A stretch of 64,000 bases of DNA, taken from positions 1 through 64,000 of the forward strand of contig JAPJBO010000638.1 in NCBI GenBank assembly GCA_030068145.1. Reading direction: 5' to 3'. This stretch comes from Diplonema papillatum. Taxonomy: Eukaryota > Euglenozoa > Diplonemea > Diplonemida > Diplonemidae. Below the pieces are notes generated by a model. It searched no databases. It saw only the letters and a list, made by a program, of their open reading frames with translations, and was not told the origin of the DNA. This document shows, one piece after another, positions 22,057 to 32,912 of this stretch (within the stretch, counting starts at the first letter, position 1; every line of letters begins with the position of its first letter). The position numbers were made by a program, and so were the translations under genes.

Positions 22057-23520
22057 TCAGGCTTCGCAGGGATGGTCGTCGACGGACCAGGAGAGCGAGT
22101 TCAAGAGAGCGGTAAGGCTGCCTCGGACAGGTTCCATGGGCTGGATGAGAGCGGCGTTCATCGCGTCGAAGAAGAACGCGTTGGCGACGTCGGCAGCCGC
22201 GATGGCAACTTGGTTGAACTCGCCGTCGGTGGTGAAGCTCTCAATCTTTCCAGCGAGCAGCTCGACAGACATCGTCGAAATCTTCATCGTCTTCAGCGGG
22301 TGGGTCTGCCACGACTCGACAATCTCGGCAACGTCCTCGTTCGCTTCCATCAGCTGCTTCACAGCCGCAATCAGGAACGCAGGGTCGGTAAGGTTCACCT
22401 CCGACGGCATCGACACAGAGTCAGACAACCACGGCAGCGTGCCGCACGTCGCCGCGTCCATGCCCAGCATCACCGACGCGTTCAGGCGGAACGAGCTCTC
22501 CTTCAGATCGCACACCATCGGTGCCGTGTAGGCCGGGTTGCCGTTCGGCTTGTCTTCCACGAACAGAGTCCCCGTCAGGCGGCCTGCAACGTTCGTCATC
22601 GTCACAGACATCGCAAGCGAGTAGTCGCCGACCACCTCCAGCGAGATCGACGGCACCGAGTAGCCGCTGATCACCACGTCGTCGATGCCGACAGACATGT
22701 GCGAGAAAGTCGCAACGTCGTCGCCGCCAGCAATCACAGACACTGTCGTGTTCACGTTGATCGCCAGCGTCGGCCACAGCGTGCGCATCATCATCCCAAG
22801 TTCAGAGTTCGCTCCGCTTTCCCGAGGGGCGGCGTAGATGACGTTCATGATGTTCAACAGGCCCGTCGCGATCGATGACCCCGCCAGCTTCACCAGGTTC
22901 GCACTCCCGAATTCTGTCACCATGAGCGCCTCGTCAACCGCAGCCACCACCGCCGGATCAGCGTACACTCCTGCCGTCAGATTCTGCAGGAGCGGCGTCA
23001 CCAGCTCGCTCACCAGCGCTTCGACCGTCGGTTGGAAAACAGGGCTCACCAAGTAATCCTTCAGGACCACAATCAACCCTTCGCAGATCACCCCCGTCAC
23101 GCACGTGTGCGAAGCCAGCGTCAGCGTGATGTCCGACACGTTCAGTTGCTTCGCGTCGCCGAGCCCGTCGCTGTTCGAGAAGTTCGCTGTCAGTGCGACC
23201 CCCGTGAACTGCAATTGCACCTTCATCGGATACGGCACGACGCCTCCCATCAAAGCAACCATCTCGACCGTCGCTCCCACAGACCCGAGCGATACGTCCA
23301 CGGTGCCCCACGTGTCTTGCACGGAAGTCACTTCACCCGTCAAGTCGTCGGCCGACAACTCGGACATGACAATAGCCGACGCAATCATGTTCGCTGGCTC
23401 AAACGGCGTGTCTGGAACATTGATCGCCACTCCGTCGAGAAGCTCGTTCAGCGCCGTCGAGTTCACCGCTGAAGCGGTTCCAAACAGAGCCGCCATAGCC
23501 ACAAACATTGATGTGCGCAT
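22057..23520 (-). CDS. Secreted 487-aa array protein, copy 2
   Basis: Its translation is identical to copy 1 over all 487 residues, including the signal peptide and glycosylation sequons. It is flanked on both sides by the 967-bp spacer shared by the internal copies. Upstream of the ATG is the A-rich leader AATCAACAAAACTCAAATCC, the same as in the other copies. Confidence 0.85.
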   Translation of the reverse strand: MRTSMFVAMAALFGTASAVNSTALNELLDGVAINVPDTPFEPANMIASAIVMSELSADDLTGEVTSVQDTWGTVDVSLGSVGATVEMVALMGGVVPYPMKVQLQFTGVALTANFSNSDGLGDAKQLNVSDITLTLASHTCVTGVICEGLIVVLKDYLVSPVFQPTVEALVSELVTPLLQNLTAGVYADPAVVAAVDEALMVTEFGSANLVKLAGSSIATGLLNIMNVIYAAPRESGANSELGMMMRTLWPTLAINVNTTVSVIAGGDDVATFSHMSVGIDDVVISGYSVPSISLEVVGDYSLAMSVTMTNVAGRLTGTLFVEDKPNGNPAYTAPMVCDLKESSFRLNASVMLGMDAATCGTLPWLSDSVSMPSEVNLTDPAFLIAAVKQLMEANEDVAEIVESWQTHPLKTMKISTMSVELLAGKIESFTTDGEFNQVAIAAADVANAFFFDAMNAALIQPMEPVRGSLTALLNSLSWSVDDHPCEA

Positions 23521-24487
23521 TTTGGATTTGAGTTTTGTTGATTCTTAGCAGAAGAGTGTGGGAAGATGTCCTGCAAGGGGGGAGTGTTTGCACGCATTAT
23601 GTCTTCACACTGGCGACAGCTCGCCACCTCCAGTTCACAAACGCGGTTGCAGCCATCATCAACCGAGTCTATGTGGTGTCTGCTACAGCTTCGATTCACT
23701 TGACTGCAGCGTAGTCGCCCTTCGATACGCAGACTGAGAACGGGAAACCATCAAAGGGACAGGCTTTTTCCACGATGGTGAGCAAGACGGGACCCAAGAG
23801 GGAAGGTCTCGTGCTGTCTGGAAGACAGTAAAAAGCAATGAACACGAGCGTGCTCGTTGAGAAAAGGAAAAAAAGGTGAAACCCCTCCCCATTTCGAGAA
23901 TGGTGTCGCTACCATCCGGGGTCGCAGGGCCTGTTTTGGCAGGAAGCTTGCGGCTGTCCGGGGGCAAACGAGCGGGTGGAGAGGAAGACATAAGAGGTGA
24001 GGAGATGAAATGCCGACCCACTCAATACGACGCGACGATGTTCTTCGGTTTGGCATGAGGGCCTGAGAGGCCTGAAGCCCCGCTCGCGACACGCCACGGT
24101 GGTGTGTGTTGCAAAGCGATTGAAGAACTGGTAGCGTCGCAACGAAGGTGAGGATCGTGCATTCGTTCGAAGACGGGAAATGCGTACACGTGGTGAGCTA
24201 ATCATCCACATGGTTATGCACGCCTAGCGTGGTGTTCCGTTGGGCCGTGGGTTGGTGGTCCCAATGATCAAGAAAGAGATGCGTGCTTCGGTTTTAGTCG
24301 TTTACTTCTTCGTTCGTTGTCTGCAACATCTTCAGAAAAAGTCAGTTCGAGGAACCTTCCTTCTCTTTCGTTGTGCGTTGTGCACGGTTGCCGGATAGAC
24401 ACACGACAATTGTTAATCGGACGTAGTAAGGATAGGAACCGTGTCGTCCCGCGAAGAAACTGATTTCGTTTCTGATTGTTTGACAAA

Positions 24488-25951
24488 TCAGGCTTCGCAG
24501 GGATGGTCGTCGACGGACCAGGAGAGCGAGTTCAAGAGAGCGGTAAGGCTGCCTCGGACAGGTTCCATGGGCTGGATGAGAGCGGCGTTCATCGCGTCGA
24601 AGAAGAACGCGTTGGCGACGTCGGCAGCCGCGATGGCAACTTGGTTGAACTCGCCGTCGGTGGTGAAGCTCTCAATCTTTCCAGCGAGCAGCTCGACAGA
24701 CATCGTCGAAATCTTCATCGTCTTCAGCGGGTGGGTCTGCCACGACTCGACAATCTCGGCAACGTCCTCGTTCGCTTCCATCAGCTGCTTCACAGCCGCA
24801 ATCAGGAACGCAGGGTCGGTAAGGTTCACCTCCGACGGCATCGACACAGAGTCAGACAACCACGGCAGCGTGCCGCACGTCGCCGCGTCCATGCCCAGCA
24901 TCACCGACGCGTTCAGGCGGAACGAGCTCTCCTTCAGATCGCACACCATCGGTGCCGTGTAGGCCGGGTTGCCGTTCGGCTTGTCTTCCACGAACAGAGT
25001 CCCCGTCAGGCGGCCTGCAACGTTCGTCATCGTCACAGACATCGCAAGCGAGTAGTCGCCGACCACCTCCAGCGAGATCGACGGCACCGAGTAGCCGCTG
25101 ATCACCACGTCGTCGATGCCGACAGACATGTGCGAGAAAGTCGCAACGTCGTCGCCGCCAGCAATCACAGACACTGTCGTGTTCACGTTGATCGCCAGCG
25201 TCGGCCACAGCGTGCGCATCATCATCCCAAGTTCAGAGTTCGCTCCGCTTTCCCGAGGGGCGGCGTAGATGACGTTCATGATGTTCAACAGGCCCGTCGC
25301 GATCGATGACCCCGCCAGCTTCACCAGGTTCGCACTCCCGAATTCTGTCACCATGAGCGCCTCGTCAACCGCAGCCACCACCGCCGGATCAGCGTACACT
25401 CCTGCCGTCAGATTCTGCAGGAGCGGCGTCACCAGCTCGCTCACCAGCGCTTCGACCGTCGGTTGGAAAACAGGGCTCACCAAGTAATCCTTCAGGACCA
25501 CAATCAACCCTTCGCAGATCACCCCCGTCACGCACGTGTGCGAAGCCAGCGTCAGCGTGATGTCCGACACGTTCAGTTGCTTCGCGTCGCCGAGCCCGTC
25601 GCTGTTCGAGAAGTTCGCTGTCAGTGCGACCCCCGTGAACTGCAATTGCACCTTCATCGGATACGGCACGACGCCTCCCATCAAAGCAACCATCTCGACC
25701 GTCGCTCCCACAGACCCGAGCGATACGTCCACGGTGCCCCACGTGTCTTGCACGGAAGTCACTTCACCCGTCAAGTCGTCGGCCGACAACTCGGACATGA
25801 CAATAGCCGACGCAATCATGTTCGCTGGCTCAAACGGCGTGTCTGGAACATTGATCGCCACTCCGTCGAGAAGCTCGTTCAGCGCCGTCGAGTTCACCGC
25901 TGAAGCGGTTCCAAACAGAGCCGCCATAGCCACAAACATTGATGTGCGCAT
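24488..25951 (-). CDS. Secreted 487-aa array protein, copy 3
   Basis: The central copy, identical in translation to its neighbours. The perfect match in the flanking spacers as well as the coding part means selection on the protein alone cannot explain the identity; unequal crossing-over, gene conversion or very recent duplication is needed. Confidence 0.85.
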   Translation of the reverse strand: MRTSMFVAMAALFGTASAVNSTALNELLDGVAINVPDTPFEPANMIASAIVMSELSADDLTGEVTSVQDTWGTVDVSLGSVGATVEMVALMGGVVPYPMKVQLQFTGVALTANFSNSDGLGDAKQLNVSDITLTLASHTCVTGVICEGLIVVLKDYLVSPVFQPTVEALVSELVTPLLQNLTAGVYADPAVVAAVDEALMVTEFGSANLVKLAGSSIATGLLNIMNVIYAAPRESGANSELGMMMRTLWPTLAINVNTTVSVIAGGDDVATFSHMSVGIDDVVISGYSVPSISLEVVGDYSLAMSVTMTNVAGRLTGTLFVEDKPNGNPAYTAPMVCDLKESSFRLNASVMLGMDAATCGTLPWLSDSVSMPSEVNLTDPAFLIAAVKQLMEANEDVAEIVESWQTHPLKTMKISTMSVELLAGKIESFTTDGEFNQVAIAAADVANAFFFDAMNAALIQPMEPVRGSLTALLNSLSWSVDDHPCEA

Positions 25952-26918
25952 TTTGGATTTGAGTTTTGTTGATTCTTAGCAGAAGAGTGTGGGAAGATGT
26001 CCTGCAAGGGGGGAGTGTTTGCACGCATTATGTCTTCACACTGGCGACAGCTCGCCACCTCCAGTTCACAAACGCGGTTGCAGCCATCATCAACCGAGTC
26101 TATGTGGTGTCTGCTACAGCTTCGATTCACTTGACTGCAGCGTAGTCGCCCTTCGATACGCAGACTGAGAACGGGAAACCATCAAAGGGACAGGCTTTTT
26201 CCACGATGGTGAGCAAGACGGGACCCAAGAGGGAAGGTCTCGTGCTGTCTGGAAGACAGTAAAAAGCAATGAACACGAGCGTGCTCGTTGAGAAAAGGAA
26301 AAAAAGGTGAAACCCCTCCCCATTTCGAGAATGGTGTCGCTACCATCCGGGGTCGCAGGGCCTGTTTTGGCAGGAAGCTTGCGGCTGTCCGGGGGCAAAC
26401 GAGCGGGTGGAGAGGAAGACATAAGAGGTGAGGAGATGAAATGCCGACCCACTCAATACGACGCGACGATGTTCTTCGGTTTGGCATGAGGGCCTGAGAG
26501 GCCTGAAGCCCCGCTCGCGACACGCCACGGTGGTGTGTGTTGCAAAGCGATTGAAGAACTGGTAGCGTCGCAACGAAGGTGAGGATCGTGCATTCGTTCG
26601 AAGACGGGAAATGCGTACACGTGGTGAGCTAATCATCCACATGGTTATGCACGCCTAGCGTGGTGTTCCGTTGGGCCGTGGGTTGGTGGTCCCAATGATC
26701 AAGAAAGAGATGCGTGCTTCGGTTTTAGTCGTTTACTTCTTCGTTCGTTGTCTGCAACATCTTCAGAAAAAGTCAGTTCGAGGAACCTTCCTTCTCTTTC
26801 GTTGTGCGTTGTGCACGGTTGCCGGATAGACACACGACAATTGTTAATCGGACGTAGTAAGGATAGGAACCGTGTCGTCCCGCGAAGAAACTGATTTCGT
26901 TTCTGATTGTTTGACAAA

Positions 26919-28382
26919 TCAGGCTTCGCAGGGATGGTCGTCGACGGACCAGGAGAGCGAGTTCAAGAGAGCGGTAAGGCTGCCTCGGACAGGTTCCATG
27001 GGCTGGATGAGAGCGGCGTTCATCGCGTCGAAGAAGAACGCGTTGGCGACGTCGGCAGCCGCGATGGCAACTTGGTTGAACTCGCCGTCGGTGGTGAAGC
27101 TCTCAATCTTTCCAGCGAGCAGCTCGACAGACATCGTCGAAATCTTCATCGTCTTCAGCGGGTGGGTCTGCCACGACTCGACAATCTCGGCAACGTCCTC
27201 GTTCGCTTCCATCAGCTGCTTCACAGCCGCAATCAGGAACGCAGGGTCGGTAAGGTTCACCTCCGACGGCATCGACACAGAGTCAGACAACCACGGCAGC
27301 GTGCCGCACGTCGCCGCGTCCATGCCCAGCATCACCGACGCGTTCAGGCGGAACGAGCTCTCCTTCAGATCGCACACCATCGGTGCCGTGTAGGCCGGGT
27401 TGCCGTTCGGCTTGTCTTCCACGAACAGAGTCCCCGTCAGGCGGCCTGCAACGTTCGTCATCGTCACAGACATCGCAAGCGAGTAGTCGCCGACCACCTC
27501 CAGCGAGATCGACGGCACCGAGTAGCCGCTGATCACCACGTCGTCGATGCCGACAGACATGTGCGAGAAAGTCGCAACGTCGTCGCCGCCAGCAATCACA
27601 GACACTGTCGTGTTCACGTTGATCGCCAGCGTCGGCCACAGCGTGCGCATCATCATCCCAAGTTCAGAGTTCGCTCCGCTTTCCCGAGGGGCGGCGTAGA
27701 TGACGTTCATGATGTTCAACAGGCCCGTCGCGATCGATGACCCCGCCAGCTTCACCAGGTTCGCACTCCCGAATTCTGTCACCATGAGCGCCTCGTCAAC
27801 CGCAGCCACCACCGCCGGATCAGCGTACACTCCTGCCGTCAGATTCTGCAGGAGCGGCGTCACCAGCTCGCTCACCAGCGCTTCGACCGTCGGTTGGAAA
27901 ACAGGGCTCACCAAGTAATCCTTCAGGACCACAATCAACCCTTCGCAGATCACCCCCGTCACGCACGTGTGCGAAGCCAGCGTCAGCGTGATGTCCGACA
28001 CGTTCAGTTGCTTCGCGTCGCCGAGCCCGTCGCTGTTCGAGAAGTTCGCTGTCAGTGCGACCCCCGTGAACTGCAATTGCACCTTCATCGGATACGGCAC
28101 GACGCCTCCCATCAAAGCAACCATCTCGACCGTCGCTCCCACAGACCCGAGCGATACGTCCACGGTGCCCCACGTGTCTTGCACGGAAGTCACTTCACCC
28201 GTCAAGTCGTCGGCCGACAACTCGGACATGACAATAGCCGACGCAATCATGTTCGCTGGCTCAAACGGCGTGTCTGGAACATTGATCGCCACTCCGTCGA
28301 GAAGCTCGTTCAGCGCCGTCGAGTTCACCGCTGAAGCGGTTCCAAACAGAGCCGCCATAGCCACAAACATTGATGTGCGCAT
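26919..28382 (-). CDS. Secreted 487-aa array protein, copy 4
   Basis: Identical in translation to copies 1-3 and 5. It lies between two standard 967-bp spacers. Confidence 0.85.
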   Translation of the reverse strand: MRTSMFVAMAALFGTASAVNSTALNELLDGVAINVPDTPFEPANMIASAIVMSELSADDLTGEVTSVQDTWGTVDVSLGSVGATVEMVALMGGVVPYPMKVQLQFTGVALTANFSNSDGLGDAKQLNVSDITLTLASHTCVTGVICEGLIVVLKDYLVSPVFQPTVEALVSELVTPLLQNLTAGVYADPAVVAAVDEALMVTEFGSANLVKLAGSSIATGLLNIMNVIYAAPRESGANSELGMMMRTLWPTLAINVNTTVSVIAGGDDVATFSHMSVGIDDVVISGYSVPSISLEVVGDYSLAMSVTMTNVAGRLTGTLFVEDKPNGNPAYTAPMVCDLKESSFRLNASVMLGMDAATCGTLPWLSDSVSMPSEVNLTDPAFLIAAVKQLMEANEDVAEIVESWQTHPLKTMKISTMSVELLAGKIESFTTDGEFNQVAIAAADVANAFFFDAMNAALIQPMEPVRGSLTALLNSLSWSVDDHPCEA

Positions 28383-29349
28383 TTTGGATTTGAGTTTTGT
28401 TGATTCTTAGCAGAAGAGTGTGGGAAGATGTCCTGCAAGGGGGGAGTGTTTGCACGCATTATGTCTTCACACTGGCGACAGCTCGCCACCTCCAGTTCAC
28501 AAACGCGGTTGCAGCCATCATCAACCGAGTCTATGTGGTGTCTGCTACAGCTTCGATTCACTTGACTGCAGCGTAGTCGCCCTTCGATACGCAGACTGAG
28601 AACGGGAAACCATCAAAGGGACAGGCTTTTTCCACGATGGTGAGCAAGACGGGACCCAAGAGGGAAGGTCTCGTGCTGTCTGGAAGACAGTAAAAAGCAA
28701 TGAACACGAGCGTGCTCGTTGAGAAAAGGAAAAAAAGGTGAAACCCCTCCCCATTTCGAGAATGGTGTCGCTACCATCCGGGGTCGCAGGGCCTGTTTTG
28801 GCAGGAAGCTTGCGGCTGTCCGGGGGCAAACGAGCGGGTGGAGAGGAAGACATAAGAGGTGAGGAGATGAAATGCCGACCCACTCAATACGACGCGACGA
28901 TGTTCTTCGGTTTGGCATGAGGGCCTGAGAGGCCTGAAGCCCCGCTCGCGACACGCCACGGTGGTGTGTGTTGCAAAGCGATTGAAGAACTGGTAGCGTC
29001 GCAACGAAGGTGAGGATCGTGCATTCGTTCGAAGACGGGAAATGCGTACACGTGGTGAGCTAATCATCCACATGGTTATGCACGCCTAGCGTGGTGTTCC
29101 GTTGGGCCGTGGGTTGGTGGTCCCAATGATCAAGAAAGAGATGCGTGCTTCGGTTTTAGTCGTTTACTTCTTCGTTCGTTGTCTGCAACATCTTCAGAAA
29201 AAGTCAGTTCGAGGAACCTTCCTTCTCTTTCGTTGTGCGTTGTGCACGGTTGCCGGATAGACACACGACAATTGTTAATCGGACGTAGTAAGGATAGGAA
29301 CCGTGTCGTCCCGCGAAGAAACTGATTTCGTTTCTGATTGTTTGACAAA

Positions 29350-30813
29350 TCAGGCTTCGCAGGGATGGTCGTCGACGGACCAGGAGAGCGAGTTCAAGAG
29401 AGCGGTAAGGCTGCCTCGGACAGGTTCCATGGGCTGGATGAGAGCGGCGTTCATCGCGTCGAAGAAGAACGCGTTGGCGACGTCGGCAGCCGCGATGGCA
29501 ACTTGGTTGAACTCGCCGTCGGTGGTGAAGCTCTCAATCTTTCCAGCGAGCAGCTCGACAGACATCGTCGAAATCTTCATCGTCTTCAGCGGGTGGGTCT
29601 GCCACGACTCGACAATCTCGGCAACGTCCTCGTTCGCTTCCATCAGCTGCTTCACAGCCGCAATCAGGAACGCAGGGTCGGTAAGGTTCACCTCCGACGG
29701 CATCGACACAGAGTCAGACAACCACGGCAGCGTGCCGCACGTCGCCGCGTCCATGCCCAGCATCACCGACGCGTTCAGGCGGAACGAGCTCTCCTTCAGA
29801 TCGCACACCATCGGTGCCGTGTAGGCCGGGTTGCCGTTCGGCTTGTCTTCCACGAACAGAGTCCCCGTCAGGCGGCCTGCAACGTTCGTCATCGTCACAG
29901 ACATCGCAAGCGAGTAGTCGCCGACCACCTCCAGCGAGATCGACGGCACCGAGTAGCCGCTGATCACCACGTCGTCGATGCCGACAGACATGTGCGAGAA
30001 AGTCGCAACGTCGTCGCCGCCAGCAATCACAGACACTGTCGTGTTCACGTTGATCGCCAGCGTCGGCCACAGCGTGCGCATCATCATCCCAAGTTCAGAG
30101 TTCGCTCCGCTTTCCCGAGGGGCGGCGTAGATGACGTTCATGATGTTCAACAGGCCCGTCGCGATCGATGACCCCGCCAGCTTCACCAGGTTCGCACTCC
30201 CGAATTCTGTCACCATGAGCGCCTCGTCAACCGCAGCCACCACCGCCGGATCAGCGTACACTCCTGCCGTCAGATTCTGCAGGAGCGGCGTCACCAGCTC
30301 GCTCACCAGCGCTTCGACCGTCGGTTGGAAAACAGGGCTCACCAAGTAATCCTTCAGGACCACAATCAACCCTTCGCAGATCACCCCCGTCACGCACGTG
30401 TGCGAAGCCAGCGTCAGCGTGATGTCCGACACGTTCAGTTGCTTCGCGTCGCCGAGCCCGTCGCTGTTCGAGAAGTTCGCTGTCAGTGCGACCCCCGTGA
30501 ACTGCAATTGCACCTTCATCGGATACGGCACGACGCCTCCCATCAAAGCAACCATCTCGACCGTCGCTCCCACAGACCCGAGCGATACGTCCACGGTGCC
30601 CCACGTGTCTTGCACGGAAGTCACTTCACCCGTCAAGTCGTCGGCCGACAACTCGGACATGACAATAGCCGACGCAATCATGTTCGCTGGCTCAAACGGC
30701 GTGTCTGGAACATTGATCGCCACTCCGTCGAGAAGCTCGTTCAGCGCCGTCGAGTTCACCGCTGAAGCGGTTCCAAACAGAGCCGCCATAGCCACAAACA
30801 TTGATGTGCGCAT
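29350..30813 (-). CDS. Secreted 487-aa array protein, copy 5 (first in transcription order)
   Basis: The coding sequence is identical to the other copies. The 5' flank differs: an upstream TAG (plus-strand reading) has become TGG, so the frame is open to 30891, and homology to the array ends about 60 bp upstream of the ATG. The start is kept at 30813 because the signal peptide begins there and the other copies agree. If each copy has its own promoter, this one has a different one. If the array is polycistronic, the true promoter may lie further right. Confidence 0.84.
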   Translation of the reverse strand: MRTSMFVAMAALFGTASAVNSTALNELLDGVAINVPDTPFEPANMIASAIVMSELSADDLTGEVTSVQDTWGTVDVSLGSVGATVEMVALMGGVVPYPMKVQLQFTGVALTANFSNSDGLGDAKQLNVSDITLTLASHTCVTGVICEGLIVVLKDYLVSPVFQPTVEALVSELVTPLLQNLTAGVYADPAVVAAVDEALMVTEFGSANLVKLAGSSIATGLLNIMNVIYAAPRESGANSELGMMMRTLWPTLAINVNTTVSVIAGGDDVATFSHMSVGIDDVVISGYSVPSISLEVVGDYSLAMSVTMTNVAGRLTGTLFVEDKPNGNPAYTAPMVCDLKESSFRLNASVMLGMDAATCGTLPWLSDSVSMPSEVNLTDPAFLIAAVKQLMEANEDVAEIVESWQTHPLKTMKISTMSVELLAGKIESFTTDGEFNQVAIAAADVANAFFFDAMNAALIQPMEPVRGSLTALLNSLSWSVDDHPCEA

Positions 30814-30880
30814 TTTGGATTTGAGTTTTGTTGATTCTTGGCAGAAGAGTGTGGGAAGATGTCCTGCAAGGTGGGAGGTT

Positions 30881-31436
30881 TGCAAGTTCATACACGATCT
30901 GGTAGCCTTCTAGAAAGATGATCCTGTATTGGCAGTGGACGACTCCGGTGAAAGACACCGTTTGAGGTACTTGTTTTGCCTTGCGTTCAACAGCTCTGAA
31001 AGCCGTTTAACGTGTACGGGGACCCCGCTGACCTATTGCAACAAGGGGTGAAGGAAGGACGAAGAGCACCACTCAGCACAAGGGCGAGAGGTTGTTTGAT
31101 TGTCATGTGCTTGTGGCGTAGCCAATAGCATCTATCTACGCATACTGAACAGGGCTGGGGGCTGCACCCGGGAACCCGCTGGTGGTTCGAAGGTGTCGAC
31201 ATTGCTTTCGACGAAGCAAAGTAGCGGGTGGCAAGTAAACGAAGGTCGCTCGGAATTGGTCTGTCAAATTGATCTTGACGGAAGCGTGAGGCGCAACAAT
31301 TTCCGGGCAATGAGATCCGACTTTCAGGCTGACCTGATAGGAGTTCCAAGTTCGTTCGGCGGCCAGATGTGACGGGTCCATGTGCGGCGTGCACGTACGA
31401 TGAGCTGCCAAATGCTCCACCGGCGTTGATCCACGA
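30881..31436. other. Intergenic region, no gene seen
   Basis: Unique sequence between the right edge of the array and the small coiled-coil gene. No coding or structured-RNA feature was recognised. Confidence 0.45.
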
Positions 31437-31894
31437 CTAATCTTCGTTGGCGTCGTCTCCGGCCATTTCCGGGGTGAGGATCGCCTCCGTCAGCAAGGCT
31501 ATTTGACCCTTGAGATCCTCGACGGTGGTCATGACTTCCCTCTTGAACCGCTCGTTGTGACTGAGCTGCGACTTCAGCTCGTGGTTTTCGGCCTCCAACA
31601 GGCGGTTGTGCTTGTACAACAACCGCATGCCCTTCTCACCCGTGAAGAGCGAAGTGTCGGAGCTACTGGCGTCGAGCCTGCGTGGGGTTGCGTAAAGCTT
31701 CCCTCGTCCGAAGACGCGAAGAAGACGTCGGAGTCGGCGCCGCACACGAGGCGTGCGGCGGCGAAAAAACACAACGCGGGGCGCGGGTGGCAAAAGACAC
31801 ACCTTTCCAGGGTCTCGGCCAGCTTCGCGCACTTGACTCTTAGCGCGTCACGCTGTTGCTTCACAGCAGACAACGTCTCTTCGTCCTTCATCAT
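31437..31894 (-). CDS. Small coiled-coil protein, two exons, 106 aa
   Basis: Exon 1 is 31894-31803 and exon 2 is 31665-31437. The 137-nt intron has donor GTGTGT and acceptor CCAG, phase 2, and the join gives AETLESSSDTSLF. The start chosen is MMKDEETLSAVKQ; an in-frame ATG at 31954 would add 20 residues. Heptad patterns run through nearly the whole protein (LSAVKQQRDALRVKCAKLAE, LLYKHNRLLEAENHELKSQL, VMTTVEDLKGQIALLTEAIL), and the tail is acidic (EMAGDDANED). It is a short coiled-coil protein of unknown family; such proteins often act as adaptor or complex subunits. Confidence 0.75.
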
Positions 31895-32912
31895 ACGACC
31901 ATGTGCTGAGAGTCGTGGCACTTTGTGCCCCCGTTCCCCGATTTCCGCTAGCAAAAGGGGCTAAAACTACTCGGCTGCCAGAGGCAAGCTAAGGGTGGGA
32001 ATTGTATAGGCGTAGTTCTGATGGAACTCCTCTATGGGTAGGCCTCCAGCTGAACACGCTTCGGGCGGTACTGTGCTGCAGTTTTTCGTGTGGTGCTTCA
32101 GCGACTACGGACCTCCAGCTTTCGTGCATTGACAACCGCTCGTGGAAAAGGGGAAGAGAGATGGTGCACAGTAGCGTTACGTTGCCTTGGAAAGATCAAT
32201 CAGGAGGGCACCCTCCACCCGATCCGCCGGCGCGAAAGTTAGCAGGCGAGGGCACCGTCAACAGAGCGAAGCACACATACTTTTTTGCACACATCGAAAC
32301 AGGGAACGTTTGTTGGGAATGGCACTGAAACGAACACGGCGGTCTCTTAGGAGAGGGGACACGAACCGGCCCCTGCACTTCCAAAAACACTGCAGGCAAC
32401 AGGTGCGCGCGGCAGGCTATTTAAGAATTCAATACCGAGAATCCACGTGGGTGCCAAGCACATCGGCATACCGGTATGTAGTGGTATGTCGGCGCTTGCA
32501 TTGAGGACAACCTTGCGCGAAGGGAACTCGCGTACGGGGCACCGTTTTGGGTTCGAGAACCTCGCGTACGGGGCACAGTTTTGGGTTCGAGAACCTCGCG
32601 TACGGGGCACAGTTTTGGTTCGAACTCGAGAAATGCGAGAGCGTGCGCATGTGCGCGACACTTTGTCCCATCATCACCGCGTTCCGATCTTTGAAGCAAC
32701 GCACACATTCGGCGGTCTGGGGGGGTTTGTTTGTGCGTGCGCGCAACGGCTAATTGGCCTAGTCTGTCCTGTCCAAAGCAGTCAGAACACTTTCCTCCCT
32801 CAGCGTAGCTAGAGCCGGAGAGGACGCTTTGAGCTTCGCCGGGCACGTGGGGATTTCCGCGTGTGTACGTGTCGCAGCCCGCAAGATAGGGTGCGCAGCC
32901 CACAGCAAGTCG
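31895..32912. other. Intergenic region with 34-bp minisatellite and dispersed-repeat fragment
   Basis: No gene is seen. It contains the three-copy repeat at 32527-32630 and, at about 32652-32720, a weak copy of the dispersed element that is better preserved near 38571 and 54347. Confidence 0.5.
32527..32630. repeat. 34-bp minisatellite, three copies
   Basis: The units start at 32527, 32561 and 32595. Each begins CTCGCGTACGGGGCAC and ends with the self-complementary GGTTCGAGAACC (copy 3 is degenerate at the end). No function is inferred. Confidence 0.85.

Larger units (their letters stand above)
19626..30880 (-). repeat. Five-unit tandem gene array, period 2431 bp
   Basis: Five copies of a 1464-bp coding sequence lie in the same orientation, with starts at 21089, 23520, 25951, 28382 and 30813, exactly 2431 bp apart. 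The four 967-bp spacers appear identical. Homology on the right ends near 30870-30880, about 60 bp upstream of the start codon of copy 5. The pattern implies very recent amplification or strong homogenisation. Confidence 0.95.

Noticed and set aside
22045-22878. 277-codon plus-strand frame repeated in every array unit
   Set aside because: It is the antisense shadow of the secreted-protein gene, His/Arg-rich, with no signal of its own. Its exact repetition only reflects the array.
32545-32600. T-arm-like GGGTTCGAGAACC
   Set aside because: Part of a 34-bp minisatellite; no anticodon or acceptor stems surround it.
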